Part shown: positions 26,592 through 37,665 of the stretch, piece by piece
Layout: the number at the start of each line of letters is the position of its first letter
Position numbering within the stretch: position 1 is the first letter of the stretch
Assembly: GCF_001953885.1 (NCBI RefSeq)
Contig: NZ_MQUS01000001.1
Span: 1-64,000 of the forward strand
Direction: 5' to 3'
Length of the DNA: 64,000 bases
From: Streptomyces sp. IMTB 2501
Lineage (GTDB): Bacteria > Actinomycetota > Actinomycetes > Streptomycetales > Streptomycetaceae
Position numbers and translations under genes: made by a program
The notes under the pieces: generated by a model
Told to the model about the DNA's origin: nothing
The model's input: the letters and a program-made list of their open reading frames with translations, nothing else
The model's database searches: none

Positions 26592-27356
26592 ATGGGGCTG
26601 AGCCTGGCCACGGCCGAGCGATGGGTGGAGCGCTGGGAGCGCCAGCAGCAGCGGTACGCCGTCGACCGCGAGGAGCGCTTCACGGTGATCGCGGACGTCG
26701 TGGAGCACATCACGGCGAGCGCCGGCGGCAGGCCCCTCGTCGTCGACCTCGGCTGCGGTCCCGGGTCGCTCGCGGCCCGGCTGGCCCGGCGGCTGCCGGA
26801 CGCCGACATCGTGGCCGTGGACCGGGACCCGCTGCTGCTCGAACTCGCCCGCACCCACCACCCGGACGCGGCCCGCTATGTCGACGCGGTGATCGGTGCG
26901 GACGGCTGGACGCAGTCGCTGGGCCTCGACCGCCCGCTGGACGCGGCCGTGTCGACGACGGCACTGCACTACCTGACCCCGGACGGCCTGCGCCGCACCT
27001 ACCGGCAGCTCGCCGGGTTGCTGCGACCCGGTGGTGTCCTCGTCAACGGCGACCATCTGCCCCAGGGCGAAGCCGGGCTCGCCGGCATCTCCGCGCACAT
27101 CGGACGCCGCCGGGCCGAGCGACAGCGGGTCTTCGCCCACGAGGACTGGTCCTCCTGGTGGACGGCCGTCGCCGAGGACCCCGAGCTGGCCGGCCTGCTC
27201 ACCGCCCGCCGCACCCGACAGCCCGCCACCGGCACCGGCGGCACCGCCCGTCTGTCCCTGCCCGTCCATCTCGGCCTGCTGCGGCAGGCGGGGTTCGGCA
27301 GTGCCGGTGCCGTCTGGCAGTACGGCGACAGCTGTGTGGTCGTGGGGATCCGCTGA
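26592..27356 (+). CDS. SAM-dependent methyltransferase
   Basis: 254 aa, class I methyltransferase: motif I VVDLGCGPGSLAARLA, acidic motif II AVDRDPLLL, and a motif IV-V region DAAVSTTALHYLTPDGL then LRPGGVLVNGDH. Substrate unknown. It has its own upstream region of 95 bp, with a Zur-like repeat, and lies between the PLP-enzyme operon and the cyclodeaminase-like gene, all in the same orientation, so it probably tailors the same product. Confidence 0.8.
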   Translation: MGLSLATAERWVERWERQQQRYAVDREERFTVIADVVEHITASAGGRPLVVDLGCGPGSLAARLARRLPDADIVAVDRDPLLLELARTHHPDAARYVDAVIGADGWTQSLGLDRPLDAAVSTTALHYLTPDGLRRTYRQLAGLLRPGGVLVNGDHLPQGEAGLAGISAHIGRRRAERQRVFAHEDWSSWWTAVAEDPELAGLLTARRTRQPATGTGGTARLSLPVHLGLLRQAGFGSAGAVWQYGDSCVVVGIR

Positions 27357-27446
27357 TCTCCCGTGTCATACCTTGGTCGTGTGTTGAGGGGTTACGCGTG
27401 CGGCCTGCTCGACCGCGGACGATGAGATCACGACGGACGGAGTTCC

Positions 27447-28367
27447 ATGAAGACCATCAGTCTCAGCGAGCACGAGGTCCGTGCGGCCGTGTCGATGCGC
27501 GAGGCCATCGACGCGGTGCGCCACGGCTTCGCAGGGCTGGCGCGCGGGGAGTTCGAGATGCCCACGCGCACCGCGCTGCGGGACGGCCGGTTCCTCGTGA
27601 TGTCCGCCCACCACCGGCCGACCCGGTCCGCCATGGTCAAGACCCTCAGCGTGAACTTCGACCGTGCGCCCGCGATCGCCGGCACCGTCGTATGGAGCAC
27701 CCTGGACCGGCTCGACCATCTGATCGCGGACGCCGGCGCCGTCACCACGCTGCGCACCGGCGCGGCGGTCGGGGTCGCCACCGACCTCCTCGCGGCGCCC
27801 GACGCCGACCGGCTCACCCTGATCGGCACCGGCGGCCAGGCCCCCGACCAGGTCCGCGCCGTACACACCGTCCGCCCGCTGCGCCGCCTGACCATCGTCG
27901 GCACCACGGAGGAACGCGCCCGGCCCCTGGCGGACACCCTCCGAGACGAGCTGGACGGCACCGAGATCCGCATCGCGACCGACCCGGCCTCCGCTGTCGG
28001 TGACGCCCACATCGTGTGCTGCGCCACCTCCGCGACCAGCCCGCTCTTCCCTGCATCCGCCCTGCCCGCCCAGGTGCACGTCAACGCCATCGGCGCCTTC
28101 CGCCCCACCATGCGCGAACTTCCGGACGAACTGCTGGCCGGCAGCAGTGTGTTCATCGACGAACTCGGTGCCGTCCTGGAGGAGTCCGGCGAGATCATCC
28201 ATGCCCTCCGGGCCGGCGCGCTCACCCGGGACGACCTCACCGACCTGGGCACCGCCCTCACCTCCGCCCCCGCCGGTCACGGCAAGCACACGGTGTTCAA
28301 GAGCGTGGGCGTCGCCATGCAGGACTGGGCCATCGCGCGTCTGCTGGCCGACAAGTTCATCTGCTGA
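27447..28367 (+). CDS. Ornithine cyclodeaminase/mu-crystallin-family protein
   Basis: 306 aa. The N-terminal dimerisation half ends with MVKTLSVNF, and the C-terminal Rossmann half has LTLIGTGGQAPDQVRAV (NAD binding), ADTLRDELDGTEI and VNAIGAFRPTMRELP. The family includes ornithine cyclodeaminase, alanine dehydrogenases and SbnB, which partners the CysK-like SbnA in diaminopropionate synthesis. A CysK-like gene 3.5 kb upstream makes an SbnA/SbnB-type pairing possible, but the rhodanese and desulfurase are not part of that pathway. Confidence 0.82.
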   Translation: MKTISLSEHEVRAAVSMREAIDAVRHGFAGLARGEFEMPTRTALRDGRFLVMSAHHRPTRSAMVKTLSVNFDRAPAIAGTVVWSTLDRLDHLIADAGAVTTLRTGAAVGVATDLLAAPDADRLTLIGTGGQAPDQVRAVHTVRPLRRLTIVGTTEERARPLADTLRDELDGTEIRIATDPASAVGDAHIVCCATSATSPLFPASALPAQVHVNAIGAFRPTMRELPDELLAGSSVFIDELGAVLEESGEIIHALRAGALTRDDLTDLGTALTSAPAGHGKHTVFKSVGVAMQDWAIARLLADKFIC

Positions 28368-28385
28368 TCCCGCACTCCGCCCCGT

Positions 28386-29015
28386 TCAGGGGACCTCCGG
28401 GCCGCGGTACTCGCTCATCGCGTCGATGAGCCAGTGCGCCAGATGGCCGGCGAAGGAGGAACGCGGAAAGAGACGGTACGTCGGCCGGCCGTCGGTCTGC
28501 CAGAGCAGCACGGGGACCGGTCCCACCGTCGTCGACACCGCCCGGCCGGGCCCGAAGGCGCGGGGATGCAGGTCCAGTGGGCAGCCCTTCTCCAGCACCT
28601 GCCGGGCTGCCGGGCCGCTCAGCTCCAGCGTGGTGCGGTTCGCCGAGACGTCCACGACCGAGCCCGGGTCTCCCGCGAGCGCCTGCCGCAACTCGGCGGC
28701 CACAGCGGTCCCGTCGGCCTGGGAGAGCACGAGCCATTCGTCGGGGCCGAGCCAGACGACCGTGTGGGGGCCGGATGCGGTGGTGCTGCCGCACTGCTGA
28801 GGGAGCGGCGCCCCCAGGGTCTTCCCGATCCGGTCGGCCGCCTCGGAAGCGGGGTCGACGCGAAGGTTCACCATGGTGATGAACGGCCACTCGGCCAGCG
28901 CGACGCCGCGAGCGCCGGTGACGCCGGCGGCGCGCATCCGTTCCTCCAGATGTGCCAGCGGACTGGTGCGCAGCGCCACCGGGCCCGCGCCCGTGTCGAT
29001 CATCGGCTCAGCCAT
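28386..29015 (-). CDS. Sarcosine oxidase gamma subunit
   Basis: 209 aa, with the SoxG pattern [36 protein letters not shown] and [16 protein letters not shown]. It is a structural subunit of heterotetrameric sarcosine oxidase, which oxidises sarcosine to glycine and passes the methyl group to tetrahydrofolate. Last gene of the minus-strand operon; its start overlaps the soxA stop by 8 bp. Confidence 0.9.
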   Translation of the reverse strand: MAEPMIDTGAGPVALRTSPLAHLEERMRAAGVTGARGVALAEWPFITMVNLRVDPASEAADRIGKTLGAPLPQQCGSTTASGPHTVVWLGPDEWLVLSQADGTAVAAELRQALAGDPGSVVDVSANRTTLELSGPAARQVLEKGCPLDLHPRAFGPGRAVSTTVGPVPVLLWQTDGRPTYRLFPRSSFAGHLAHWLIDAMSEYRGPEVP

Positions 29016-31896
29016 CGCGCTTGGTCCCTTCGGGGTCGTAGAGGACGAAGTCGGTCACCTCGACGGGCACCAGGTCATCGTCCACCGGTGCGAGCAGGGT
29101 CTCGCCGATCCTTGCCCGCCCGCCGGCGACGAGGGCGAGGGCGAACGGACGGCCGAGGGCAGGGCTGTGGTAGCTGGAGGTGACATGGCCGAGCATCGGG
29201 ACCGGCCCGGCCCCGGGAGTGACCGGCACGTCGGGCGCGACGAGTTGGGTGCCCTCGGGCAGCCGGGTCGTGCGGTCGGCCGGGAGCAGGCCGACCAGCT
29301 GCTTGCGGTCGGTGCGGGAGGTGTCGGCGCGGGAGAAGGACCGCTTGCCGATGAAGTCCTTCTGCTTCGAGACCACCCACGACATCCCCGCATCGTGCGG
29401 CGTGACGGTGCCGTCGGTGTCCTGGCCGACGATGATGTAGCCCTTCTCGGCCCGCAGGACGTGCATGGTCTCGGTGCCGTACGGGGTGATGCCGTACGGT
29501 CGGCCGATCGCGTACACCTCCTCCCAGACCGCCAGGCCGTACCACGCGGAGACGTTGATCTCGTAGGCCAGTTCACCGGAGAAGGAGATCCGGCAGATAC
29601 GGGCCGGGATGCCGGAGGCCAGGGTGGTCTCGCGGAAGGCCATGAAGGGGAACTCGTCGTTCGACAGGTCGACTTCAGGGGCGAGATGGGCTACGACCTC
29701 GCGCGACTGCGGGCCGACGACGGCGATCGTCGCCCACTGCTCGGTCACCGAGGTGCAGTGGACGTCGAGTTCGGGCCACTCGGTCTGCAGCCACTCCTCC
29801 AGCCAGTCCAGAACCCCGGCCGCGCCGCCGGTCGTGGTGGTCATGAAGTAGCGGTCGTCGTCCAGGCGCAGCGTCACACCGTCGTCGAAGATCATGCCGT
29901 CGGGCTTGCACATCACGCCGTAGCGGGCCATGCCGGGCTTCAGCTTCTTGAAGGCGTTGGTGTAGATCCGGTTGAGGAACTCGCCCGCGTCCGCGCCCCG
30001 GATCTCGATCTTGCCGAGGGTGGAGGCGTCCATGAACGCGACGCCCTCACGGGCGGCGCGGCATTCACGGGCCACGGCCGTGTCCATGTCCTCACCGGGC
30101 CGCGGGTAGTACCGGGGGCGCTTCCACTGCCCGACGTCCTCGAACTCCGCGCCCTGAGCGACGTGCCAGCTATGGAGGGAGGTTGTGCGCTCCGGATCGA
30201 ACAGGTCGCCGCGCTCCCGCCCGGCCAGGGCGGCGAACGCCACCGGTGTGTACGGCGCCCGGTAGGCCGTGGTGCCGATCTCTCCCAGTGAACCGCCGAG
30301 GGCCTCGGCGATGACGCCGATCGCGTTGACACCGGACGTCTTGCCCTGGTCGTTCGCCGTGCCGAGCGACGTGTAGCGCTTGACGTGCTCGACGCCCCGC
30401 ATGCCGGCGCCGGTGGACCGCCAGATGTCGGCGACCGTGACATCGCGCTGCAGGTCGACGAAGTGGGTGTCCCAGCTGCCGGGGTCCCCGTCAGGGGCGG
30501 GTACCAGCCACAGTGCGCGCACCGGCCCGGGCCCGGGCCGCGCATCGCCGGGCGACGGCACGGGCACCGGGAAGCCGGCGTGCGTGGCGGCCCGCGCACC
30601 GGCCCGCGTCCCTTCGGCCAGACAGCCGTCGAGGTCGTACGTCCCCCGGGCCGCACCGACGACCTGCTGGTCCCGCACGGTGCCGTCGGGGACGAAGGCG
30701 ACCAGGTCCGCGTCCCAGCGCAGCCGGCCCTGACGCTGGCTGTGCAGGTGCACCACCGGGCTCCACCCGCCCGAGACCGCGAGCAGGTCGCAGGCGAACG
30801 ACTCCGGATCACCGGTGACTTGACCGCTGTCGTCGAGAGCCCGGACGGTGACACCGGTGATCCGGCCGCCGCCCGCGGTGCCGACCACCGCACTGCCCGT
30901 CAGCACCCGCACCCCGGTCGCCACGGCGGTCTCGGCGGCCCGGTGGGACAGCTCCGGGCGCGCGTCCACGACGGCGCTGATGCCGATTCCGGCGGCGTGC
31001 AGATCGGCGACCGTGTCGTAGGCGCTGTCGTTGGTCGTACTCACGACGGCCCGCGTGCCCGGAGCCACGGCGTACCGGTTGAGGTACGAGCGCACGGCTC
31101 CGGCGAGCATCACCCCGGGGCGGTCGTTGCCGGCGAAGACCAGCGGGCGCTCGTGCGCACCGGTCGCCAGAACCACCTGGCGGGCCCGGATGTGCCACAG
31201 CCGCTGGCGGGAGACGCCCGCGGACGGTTCGGGGGCCTCGGCTCCGAGATGGTCGGTACGCCGTTGCAGGGCCAGCACGTAGTTGTCGTCGTACGACCCG
31301 AAGGCCGTGGTGCGGTGCAGTACGACGACCTCGGGTGCGGCGTCGAGTGCCGCGCGTACGTCGGCGACCCACTGGAGGGCGGTCTGCGAGCCGACCCTCT
31401 CGGTGCGGCCGGAGAGCAGCGAACCGCCGGGCTCGGGCTGGTCGTCGACGAGGACGACCCGCGCGCCGGAGCCTGCGGCAGCGGCGGCGGCCGCGAGCCC
31501 GGCGGGTCCGGCGCCGACGACCAGGACGTCGGTGTGGACGTACTTCTTGTCGTAGACGGCGGGGTCGGGGCTCGGGTCGAGCCGGCCCATCCCGGACAGG
31601 TTGGTGGCGGACAGGCCGTCGTACAGCTCCACCGTCGTCGCCGGAAGCATGCCCTCCGAGCATGGGCCCGCCAACTGCACCAGGGCGTTCGGCTCCTCGA
31701 CGCCCGAGGAGACGATGCCGCGCGGGCGGTGGCGGTAGAGCGACGGGGCGACCTCGGCGAGGCCGTTCGCCAGCAGGGCCGAGGCGACGGTGTCGCCGGG
31801 GTGCCCGGTCAGCTCCCGCCCGTCGACGGTGAACCGCAGCACGGTGCCGCGGTCGATACGGCCACCCTGCCGGCGCCGGAAGTGCTGGTCGGTCAT
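29008..31896 (-). CDS. Sarcosine oxidase alpha subunit
   Basis: 962 aa. The N-terminus has the SoxA 2Fe-2S-like fold region ([22 protein letters not shown]). An NAD-binding Rossmann domain follows ([17 protein letters not shown]), then a FAD/NAD reductase-like middle part. The C-terminal third is a GcvT-type folate-binding domain ([18 protein letters not shown], then [16 protein letters not shown]). It channels the one-carbon unit to tetrahydrofolate. Start overlaps the soxD stop. Confidence 0.94.
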   Translation of the reverse strand: MTDQHFRRRQGGRIDRGTVLRFTVDGRELTGHPGDTVASALLANGLAEVAPSLYRHRPRGIVSSGVEEPNALVQLAGPCSEGMLPATTVELYDGLSATNLSGMGRLDPSPDPAVYDKKYVHTDVLVVGAGPAGLAAAAAAAGSGARVVLVDDQPEPGGSLLSGRTERVGSQTALQWVADVRAALDAAPEVVVLHRTTAFGSYDDNYVLALQRRTDHLGAEAPEPSAGVSRQRLWHIRARQVVLATGAHERPLVFAGNDRPGVMLAGAVRSYLNRYAVAPGTRAVVSTTNDSAYDTVADLHAAGIGISAVVDARPELSHRAAETAVATGVRVLTGSAVVGTAGGGRITGVTVRALDDSGQVTGDPESFACDLLAVSGGWSPVVHLHSQRQGRLRWDADLVAFVPDGTVRDQQVVGAARGTYDLDGCLAEGTRAGARAATHAGFPVPVPSPGDARPGPGPVRALWLVPAPDGDPGSWDTHFVDLQRDVTVADIWRSTGAGMRGVEHVKRYTSLGTANDQGKTSGVNAIGVIAEALGGSLGEIGTTAYRAPYTPVAFAALAGRERGDLFDPERTTSLHSWHVAQGAEFEDVGQWKRPRYYPRPGEDMDTAVARECRAAREGVAFMDASTLGKIEIRGADAGEFLNRIYTNAFKKLKPGMARYGVMCKPDGMIFDDGVTLRLDDDRYFMTTTTGGAAGVLDWLEEWLQTEWPELDVHCTSVTEQWATIAVVGPQSREVVAHLAPEVDLSNDEFPFMAFRETTLASGIPARICRISFSGELAYEINVSAWYGLAVWEEVYAIGRPYGITPYGTETMHVLRAEKGYIIVGQDTDGTVTPHDAGMSWVVSKQKDFIGKRSFSRADTSRTDRKQLVGLLPADRTTRLPEGTQLVAPDVPVTPGAGPVPMLGHVTSSYHSPALGRPFALALVAGGRARIGETLLAPVDDDLVPVEVTDFVLYDPEGTKRDG

Positions 31897-32174
31897 CGGT
31901 TCCCTCCGGGGCGGGGCTCGTCGAGCCGGTAGGAGGCGAGCACCTCATAAGTGGCGGTGTCCCGCAGGACGTTGAACCAGCGCCGGCAGCCGGTGCTGTG
32001 CACCCACCGCTCGGCGAAGCGGCCCTTGGGGTTGTCGCGGTAGAAGACGTACTCGGCCCACTGCGCGTCGGAGAGTTCCGCGGGGTTCTCGGGGTAGGGC
32101 ACGTGGGCCTGTCCCCCGTAGTGGTACTCGGTCTCGTCCCGAGGACCGCACCACGGGCAGGTGATCAGAAGCAC
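31893..32174 (-). CDS. Sarcosine oxidase delta subunit
   Basis: 93 aa. The zinc-binding pattern is clear: [18 protein letters not shown] then GCRRWFNV, with Cys-x-x-Cys at the N-terminus. This small subunit binds zinc and stabilises the heterotetramer. GTG start (reads GTG CTT CTG on the minus strand), 10 bp after the soxB stop. Confidence 0.92.
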   Translation of the reverse strand: MLLITCPWCGPRDETEYHYGGQAHVPYPENPAELSDAQWAEYVFYRDNPKGRFAERWVHSTGCRRWFNVLRDTATYEVLASYRLDEPRPGGNR

Positions 32175-32184
32175 CAGGTCCTCC

Positions 32185-33405
32185 TCAGTGGGCCACGGCT
32201 GCCGCGCCGTGCTCGTCGATCAACGCGCCCGTCGTGAAGCGGTCGAGGGCGAAGGGGGCGTTCAGCGGATGCGGTTCGCCCGTGGCGATGGTGTGCGCGA
32301 AGGTCCAGCCGGCCGCCGGGGTGGCCTTGAAACCGCCCGTGCCCCAGCCGCAGTTGACGTAGAGGTTCTCGACGGGGGTGCTGCCGACGACGGGGGAGGC
32401 GTCCGGGGTGACATCGACGATCCCGCCCCACGTGCGCAGCACATGGGCACGGGCGAAGACCGGGAACAGTTCGACGGCGGCTGCCATCTGCTGCTCGATC
32501 ACATGGAAGGAGCCGCGCTGTCCGTAGCCGTTGTAGGCGTCGACACCCGCGCCCATCACCAGTTCGCCCTTGTGCGCCTGGGAGACGTAGACATGCACAT
32601 GGTTCGACATCACCACGGTGGGGTGCACCGGCTCGTGCAGCTCGGAGACCAGCGCCTGGAGGGGGTGGGACTGCACGGGCAGCCGGAACCCGGCCAGCCG
32701 TGCCAGCACGCTGCTGTGCCCGGCGGCCGCGAGTCCGACCCGGCCGGCGAGGATACGGCCGCGGCTGGTCTCGACGCCCACGACCCGGTCGCCGTCCTTG
32801 AGGAAACCGGTGACCTCACAGCCCTGGATCAGGTCCACGCCCAGCTCGTCGGCGCGACGGGCCAGTGCCCAGGCGACGTGGTCGTGCTTGGCGATACCGG
32901 CCCGCGGCTGGAAGGTGCCGCCGAGGACCGGATACCGGGTGCGGGGCGAGACGTTGAGGATGGGGCAGACCTCGGCGACCTCGTCCGGCTCCAGCCACTC
33001 GGCGTCGACTCCGTTGAGCCGGTTGGCACCCACGCGGCGCACGCCCTCGCGGACGTCCTGGAGGGTGTGCGCGAGGTTGAGGACGCCGCGCTGGCTGAAC
33101 AGGAAGTCGTAGTCCAGCTCCGCCGGGAGGCCTTCCCACAGCTTGAGGGCATGCTCGTAGATCGCCGCGCTCTCGTCCCACAGGTAGTTGGAGCGGATGA
33201 TCGTGGTGTTGCGGGCCATGTTGCCGCCGGCCAGCCAGCCCTTCTCCAGGACGGCGACATTGGTGATGCCGTGGTTCTTGGCGAGGTAGTAGGCGGTGGC
33301 CAGGCCGTGGCCTCCCGCGCCGACGATGACGACGTCGTACGAGGAGCGCGGCTCGGGGTTGCGCCAGAGGAAGTCCGGATGCTCCGGCAGCGGCTCGGCG
33401 GTCAT
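32185..33405 (-). CDS. Sarcosine oxidase beta subunit
   Basis: 406 aa FAD-dependent amine oxidase. Dinucleotide motif [19 protein letters not shown] near the N-terminus and a C-terminal [16 protein letters not shown] flavin-contact segment. This subunit demethylates sarcosine and carries the covalent FMN in characterised homologues. The minus-strand frame is open far upstream, but ATG at 33405 is the true start: it overlaps the glyA stop by 4 bp and the protein then begins with the standard SoxB N-terminus. Confidence 0.94.
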   Translation of the reverse strand: MTAEPLPEHPDFLWRNPEPRSSYDVVIVGAGGHGLATAYYLAKNHGITNVAVLEKGWLAGGNMARNTTIIRSNYLWDESAAIYEHALKLWEGLPAELDYDFLFSQRGVLNLAHTLQDVREGVRRVGANRLNGVDAEWLEPDEVAEVCPILNVSPRTRYPVLGGTFQPRAGIAKHDHVAWALARRADELGVDLIQGCEVTGFLKDGDRVVGVETSRGRILAGRVGLAAAGHSSVLARLAGFRLPVQSHPLQALVSELHEPVHPTVVMSNHVHVYVSQAHKGELVMGAGVDAYNGYGQRGSFHVIEQQMAAAVELFPVFARAHVLRTWGGIVDVTPDASPVVGSTPVENLYVNCGWGTGGFKATPAAGWTFAHTIATGEPHPLNAPFALDRFTTGALIDEHGAAAVAH

Positions 33406-34703
33406 GCCGCGGCTCCGTTCAGGTGGGGATAGAGGGGGAAGGCGGCTGCGAGCTTCTCGACCCGGTCGCGCAGTTCGTCGTCGGCCTGTTCGCCCTTCAA
33501 TGCCTCGGCGACGATGTCGGCGACCTCGCGGAACTCCGTCGCGCCGAAGCCGCGGGTGGCCAGGGCCGGCGTACCGATCCGCAGCCCCGAGGAGACCATC
33601 GGCGGGCGGGGGTCGAACGGCACCGCGTTGCGGTTGACGGTGATGCCGATGCGGTGCAGCCGGTCCTCGGCCTGCTGTCCGTCCAGCGCGGAGTCGCGCA
33701 GGTCGACCAGGACCAGGTGGACCTCGGTGCCACCGGTCAGTACCGTGATCCCGGCCTCGGCCACGTCGTCGGCCAGCAGCCGGCCGGCGAGGACCCTGGC
33801 GCCGTCCAGGGTGCGTTGCTGGCGCTCCCTGAACTCCTCGCTCGCCGCCACCTTGAAGGCCACCGCCTTCGCCGCGATGACGTGTTCCAGCGGACCACCC
33901 TGCTGACCCGGGAAGACCGCGGAGTTGATCTTCTTGGCCAGGCCGGCGCGGCTGAGGATCACACCGCCGCGCGGGCCGCCGAGGGTCTTGTGCGTGGTGG
34001 TCGTGACGACGTCGGCGTACGGCACCGGGCTCGGGTGCAGGCCCGCGGCCACCAGCCCGGCGAAGTGCGCCATGTCCACCATCAGGTAGGCGCCCACCTC
34101 GTCGGCGATCCGCCGGAACGCGGCGAAGTCGAGTTGCCGGGGGTAGGCCGACCAGCCGGCGACGATCATCCTGGGCCGGTGGGCGAGGGCGAGCTGCTCG
34201 ACCTCGTCCATGTCGATGCGCAGGTCGGACTGGCGCACGTGGTACGGCACGACGTTGTACAGCTTGCCGGAGTAGTTGAGGCGCATGCCGTGGGTCAGAT
34301 GCCCGCCGTGCGCCAGGTCGAGGCCGAGGATCGTGTCGCCGGGCTGGAGCAGCGCGAACATCGCGGCCGCGTTGGCCTGGGCGCCCGAGTGCGGCTGCAC
34401 GTTCGCGGCCTCGGCGCCGAACAGGTCCTTCACCCGCGCCATGGCCAACTGCTCGATGACGTCGACGTGTTCGCAGCCGCCGTAGTAGCGGCGGCCCGGG
34501 TAGCCCTCGGCGTACTTGTTCGTCAGTACCGAGCCCTGGGCGTCCAGGACGGCGGCCGGGGCGAAGTTCTCCGAGGCGATCATTTCGAGCGTCGACCGCT
34601 GACGGCGAAGCTCGGCGTCCACCGCGGCGGCGACCTCCGGATCGAGCTCGCTCAGCGGGCGGGAGAGGGAGGAGGTGGCCGTGGTCGACGGGGTGGTTGC
34701 CAT
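33402..34703 (-). CDS. Serine hydroxymethyltransferase
   Basis: 433 aa, fold-type I PLP enzyme. [24 protein letters not shown] at the N-terminus and the PLP-lysine motif [16 protein letters not shown] are diagnostic. It interconverts serine and glycine using 5,10-methylene-tetrahydrofolate, so it uses both products of sarcosine oxidase. It is first in the operon and overlaps soxB. This is probably a pathway-specific copy beside a housekeeping glyA elsewhere. The divergent promoter region contains a 14-bp palindrome. Confidence 0.95.
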   Translation of the reverse strand: MATTPSTTATSSLSRPLSELDPEVAAAVDAELRRQRSTLEMIASENFAPAAVLDAQGSVLTNKYAEGYPGRRYYGGCEHVDVIEQLAMARVKDLFGAEAANVQPHSGAQANAAAMFALLQPGDTILGLDLAHGGHLTHGMRLNYSGKLYNVVPYHVRQSDLRIDMDEVEQLALAHRPRMIVAGWSAYPRQLDFAAFRRIADEVGAYLMVDMAHFAGLVAAGLHPSPVPYADVVTTTTHKTLGGPRGGVILSRAGLAKKINSAVFPGQQGGPLEHVIAAKAVAFKVAASEEFRERQQRTLDGARVLAGRLLADDVAEAGITVLTGGTEVHLVLVDLRDSALDGQQAEDRLHRIGITVNRNAVPFDPRPPMVSSGLRIGTPALATRGFGATEFREVADIVAEALKGEQADDELRDRVEKLAAAFPLYPHLNGAAA

Positions 34704-34736
34704 CTGTACACCATCCTGGGAGACGACTAATAGCCA

Positions 34737-34750
34737 ACTGATATATCAGT
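34737..34750. promoter_or_regulatory. Palindromic operator between glyA and gntR
   Basis: actgatatatcagt is a perfect 14-bp palindrome in the 100-bp divergent promoter region, 34 bp before glyA and 57 bp before the gntR start. GntR/FCD regulators usually bind short AT-centred palindromes like this next to their own gene, so it is the likely autoregulatory site controlling both the sarcosine operon and gntR. Confidence 0.7.
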
Positions 34751-34806
34751 CTGTGCGGTAAGGTATGGGAGCTCGCCGTACAGGTCAAGAGGGCCAAGGG
34801 GGCTTC

Positions 34807-35469
34807 ATGCAGCAGATGGCGACCGAGCCCGGGGCCGAGCTGTCCCTCGCCGAGCGCGCCTACCGCGCCCTCCGTGACCGCCTCGTCATGCTCGACATCC
34901 GCCCGGGCGCGCCGATCAACGAGGACCAGCTGGCACAGTCCCTCGGTGTGGGCCGGACGCCGGTGCGCGAGGCCCTGAAACGGCTCCAGTACGAGCGCCT
35001 GATCACGACCTACCCCCGGCGCGGCACCTTCGCCACCGAAGTGAACATCACCGACCTGGCCCATATCTCCGAGGTGCGCCAGGAACTGGAGCCCCTGGCC
35101 GCCGCCCAGGCAGCGCGGCGCGCCACGGCCACGGACCGGGCGACCCTGACGGCCCTGCGACAGGAGCTGGAGAGCGCGGATTCCCGCCGGCGCGACGCCG
35201 CCGGGCTCCTGCACCTGGACCTTCAGGTCCACCGCGCCGTCTACGCCGCCACGCACAACCCGTATCTGGACGACACCCTCGTCCGCTACGACAACCTGGC
35301 CACCCGTATCTGGTGCCTGTTCATCGACCGGCTCTCCGACATGGCCGGCCATGTCGGAGAACACGGACCGCTGATCGAGGCGATCGTCGCCGGTGATCCC
35401 GACACGGCGGCACGACTCGCCCGCAGCCATGTCGAGGGCTTCGAGCGCGCCGTTCGCGACGCCGTCTGA
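34807..35469 (+). CDS. GntR-family (FCD) transcriptional regulator
   Basis: 220 aa from ATG 34807. Winged helix at residues about 12-75 ([22 protein letters not shown]) and an all-helical FCD ligand domain with [17 protein letters not shown] and a metal-type His in HVEGFERA. Divergent from the glyA-sox operon with a palindrome between them, so it probably responds to sarcosine or a related metabolite. An in-frame ATG at 34765 exists but 34807 has the better ribosome site (aaggggg). Confidence 0.9.
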   Translation: MQQMATEPGAELSLAERAYRALRDRLVMLDIRPGAPINEDQLAQSLGVGRTPVREALKRLQYERLITTYPRRGTFATEVNITDLAHISEVRQELEPLAAAQAARRATATDRATLTALRQELESADSRRRDAAGLLHLDLQVHRAVYAATHNPYLDDTLVRYDNLATRIWCLFIDRLSDMAGHVGEHGPLIEAIVAGDPDTAARLARSHVEGFERAVRDAV

Positions 35470-35540
35470 GACGGCGCCGCGCGACTGGCAACTCGCCTCC
35501 TTCTCACGCTGGTCAGCTGCCGGGACAGCGATTCTCCGCG

Positions 35541-36130
35541 TCAGCTCACCGGGCCACGCGAGTCCCCCGGGCGCAACCGGGGCCTGCCCGCCAAAGTGGT
35601 CCACAGATACGGCTCGGCGGCGTCCTCGGGGAGCTGGGCGATCATGTAGCGGACGCAGCGCTCGATCTTCACCCGCCACAGGCGCGCCGCCTCGTTCCCG
35701 TCGGCGTCGCACAACGCGTCGTACACGGCGGCGTCCTCGTCGGTGATGGTGTCGCAGGCCTGGCTGTAGTTCATGTCCAGGACCGTCACGGACATGCGCA
35801 GGCGAGCCGTGAGGCGTTCGAAGGTCCGGGCGGCCTGCGGCAGTCCGCGATCCGGGCGAGGGCGTCCTGGAACCGCAGGTCGACTTCGCGCATGCGCACA
35901 TGATCGTGGTCACGCGCGGCGGCGCGCACCTCCGTCAGGGCCGCCGAGGCCGGAGCGAGGTGCTCGCGCCCGAGCATGGCGATCCGGCGCATGAGCAGCG
36001 CGCCGAGACTGGCGCGCAGGGCGTAGAGATCCAGCACGTCCTTCGCCGCGACCTCGCTCTCGGCCCCGCCACGACCGCCCGGATCGCGTCCCTCGTCGAG
36101 GCGCTGCCACACCTGTCGGGCGCGCGCTGA
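35541..36130 (-). pseudogene. GntR/FCD regulator remnant
   Basis: The minus strand encodes most of an FCD ligand domain in two frames. AAKDVLDLYALRASLGALLMRR and [18 protein letters not shown] are in the first; [31 protein letters not shown] and [16 protein letters not shown] in the second. The switch is near 35830, and the N-terminal winged helix is missing. It is adjacent to, and probably once regulated, the broken aldehyde dehydrogenase gene. Confidence 0.78.
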
Positions 36131-36235
36131 GCCACCCCGACACCGTCTTGTGCCACGCCGCTCGCCCGGGCCGCGCGAGCGGCCCGGTCTGCGGGCGGCT
36201 GCCGGCGCCCCACCACACTCAAGGAGTCACCGACC

Positions 36236-37614
36236 ATGACCACAGTTCGCCGGGCGGCGGACGCCCCGCGCCTGGTCACCGGGACCGACCTGCCTCCGGC
36301 CGGGCACTTCATCGACGGGGCCTTCGCCGAGGCGTCGACCGAGCGCGTCATCGACGTCGTCGACCCCTGTAGGGAGAACGTCATCGCCCGGATCCCCGAA
36401 GGGACTTCGCAGGACGTCGACCGAGCGGTCGCCGCCGCCGTCAGGGCCAGGGCCCGGTGGGCGCGGCTGGTCCCCAAGGAGCGCTCCGAGCTGCTGCACG
36501 CCGTCGCCGACCGGCTGGCCGAGCACACCGAGCCGCTGAGCAGGCTGGAATCGGCGAACACCGGCAAGCCGCTCGCGGTGTCCCGGGACGACGTCGCCAT
36601 GACCGTCGACCTGCGCTGCGCGCGACCACCTCCATGGCCGCCGGTGACTACGCCGAGAACCACCTGTCGGTCCTCCTGCGGGAACCGCTCGGTGTGATCG
36701 GCGTGGTCACCCCCTGGAACTACCCCTTGCTCATGGCGGCCTGGAAGATCGCGCCCATTCTCGCCGCGGGCAACACCCTGGTCCTCAAGCCGTCCGAGCA
36801 GACTCCGCTGACCACCCTGAAGCTCGCCGAACTCGTCGCCGACCTCCTGCCGCCCGGAGTGGTGAACGTGGTGAACGGCTACGGCGCCGCCGCCGGCAGC
36901 CTCAAGCGCGTACACCTCGAACTCGGCGGCAAAGCACCGGTGGTGATCTTCCGGGACGCCGATCTCGCAGCCGCCGCATCGGCGTTGCGCGTCGCCGGTT
37001 TCTGGAACTCGGGGCAGGGGTGCGGGGCCGCCTGCCGCGTGCTCGTCCACGAACCGCTCGCCGGGGAGTTCATCGAGCAACTCGTGGGCGAGGTGCGGTC
37101 GTTGATCGTCGGCGAGCCCGCCGCCGGGGATGACGTGGAGGTCGGCCCCATGGTCTCGAAGGCCCACTTCGACCGCGTCATGGGGTATGTGGAGCGCGCG
37201 CAGAAGGAGGGCGGCCGGGTGGCGACCGGAGGCGGAGCCGTCGACGGGCCCGGTTACTTCGTGGCCCCGACCGTGCTGGTCGAGGTACCCGAAGGAGCCG
37301 AGGTCGCCCGCGAGGAGATCTTCGGCCCCGTGGTCACGGTCGAGACCTTCGCCGACGAGGAGGAGGCGGTACGGCGGGCCAACGACGTCCCTCTCGGACT
37401 GTCGGCATCGGTGTGGACCGAGAACGCCCGCCGCAGTCACGACATCGCCGCCCGCCTCGACTTCGGAACCGTCTGGGTCAACTCCCATCCGGTTCTGGCC
37501 GGCGAGGTGCCCTGGGGCGGCTTCAAGGGCTCCGGCTACGGCCGTGACCTGTCGATCTACGCGCTGGACGACTACTCGCGCACCAAGCACGTGATGCACA
37601 ACCACGGGCGCTGA
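36236..37614 (+). pseudogene. Aldehyde dehydrogenase, frameshifted with internal deletions
   Basis: The start is good (ATG 36236; IDGAFAEASTERVIDVVDP). A deletion with frameshift near 36610-36640 removes part of the helix before SMAAGDYAENHL, and the original frame hits a stop at 36697. In the second frame a further in-frame deletion joins VVNGYGAAAGS directly to LKRVHLELGG, removing the about 30-residue NAD-binding loop with the conserved LTGS. Catalytic segments GFWNSGQGCGA and EEIFGPVVTVE remain. The family is aminoaldehyde/betaine-aldehyde dehydrogenase-like. Not functional as written. Confidence 0.85.
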
Positions 37615-37665
37615 TCCCGTACGCCTGTATTTCCCCGGACGATGGTGTCCTTGGCGGGGTGTGGG

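Noticed and set aside
33406..35913. Very long minus-strand open frame extending soxB upstream through glyA and gntR
   Set aside because: The extension overlaps two real genes and encodes low-complexity sequence. SoxB has its standard N-terminus at 33405, overlapping the glyA stop.
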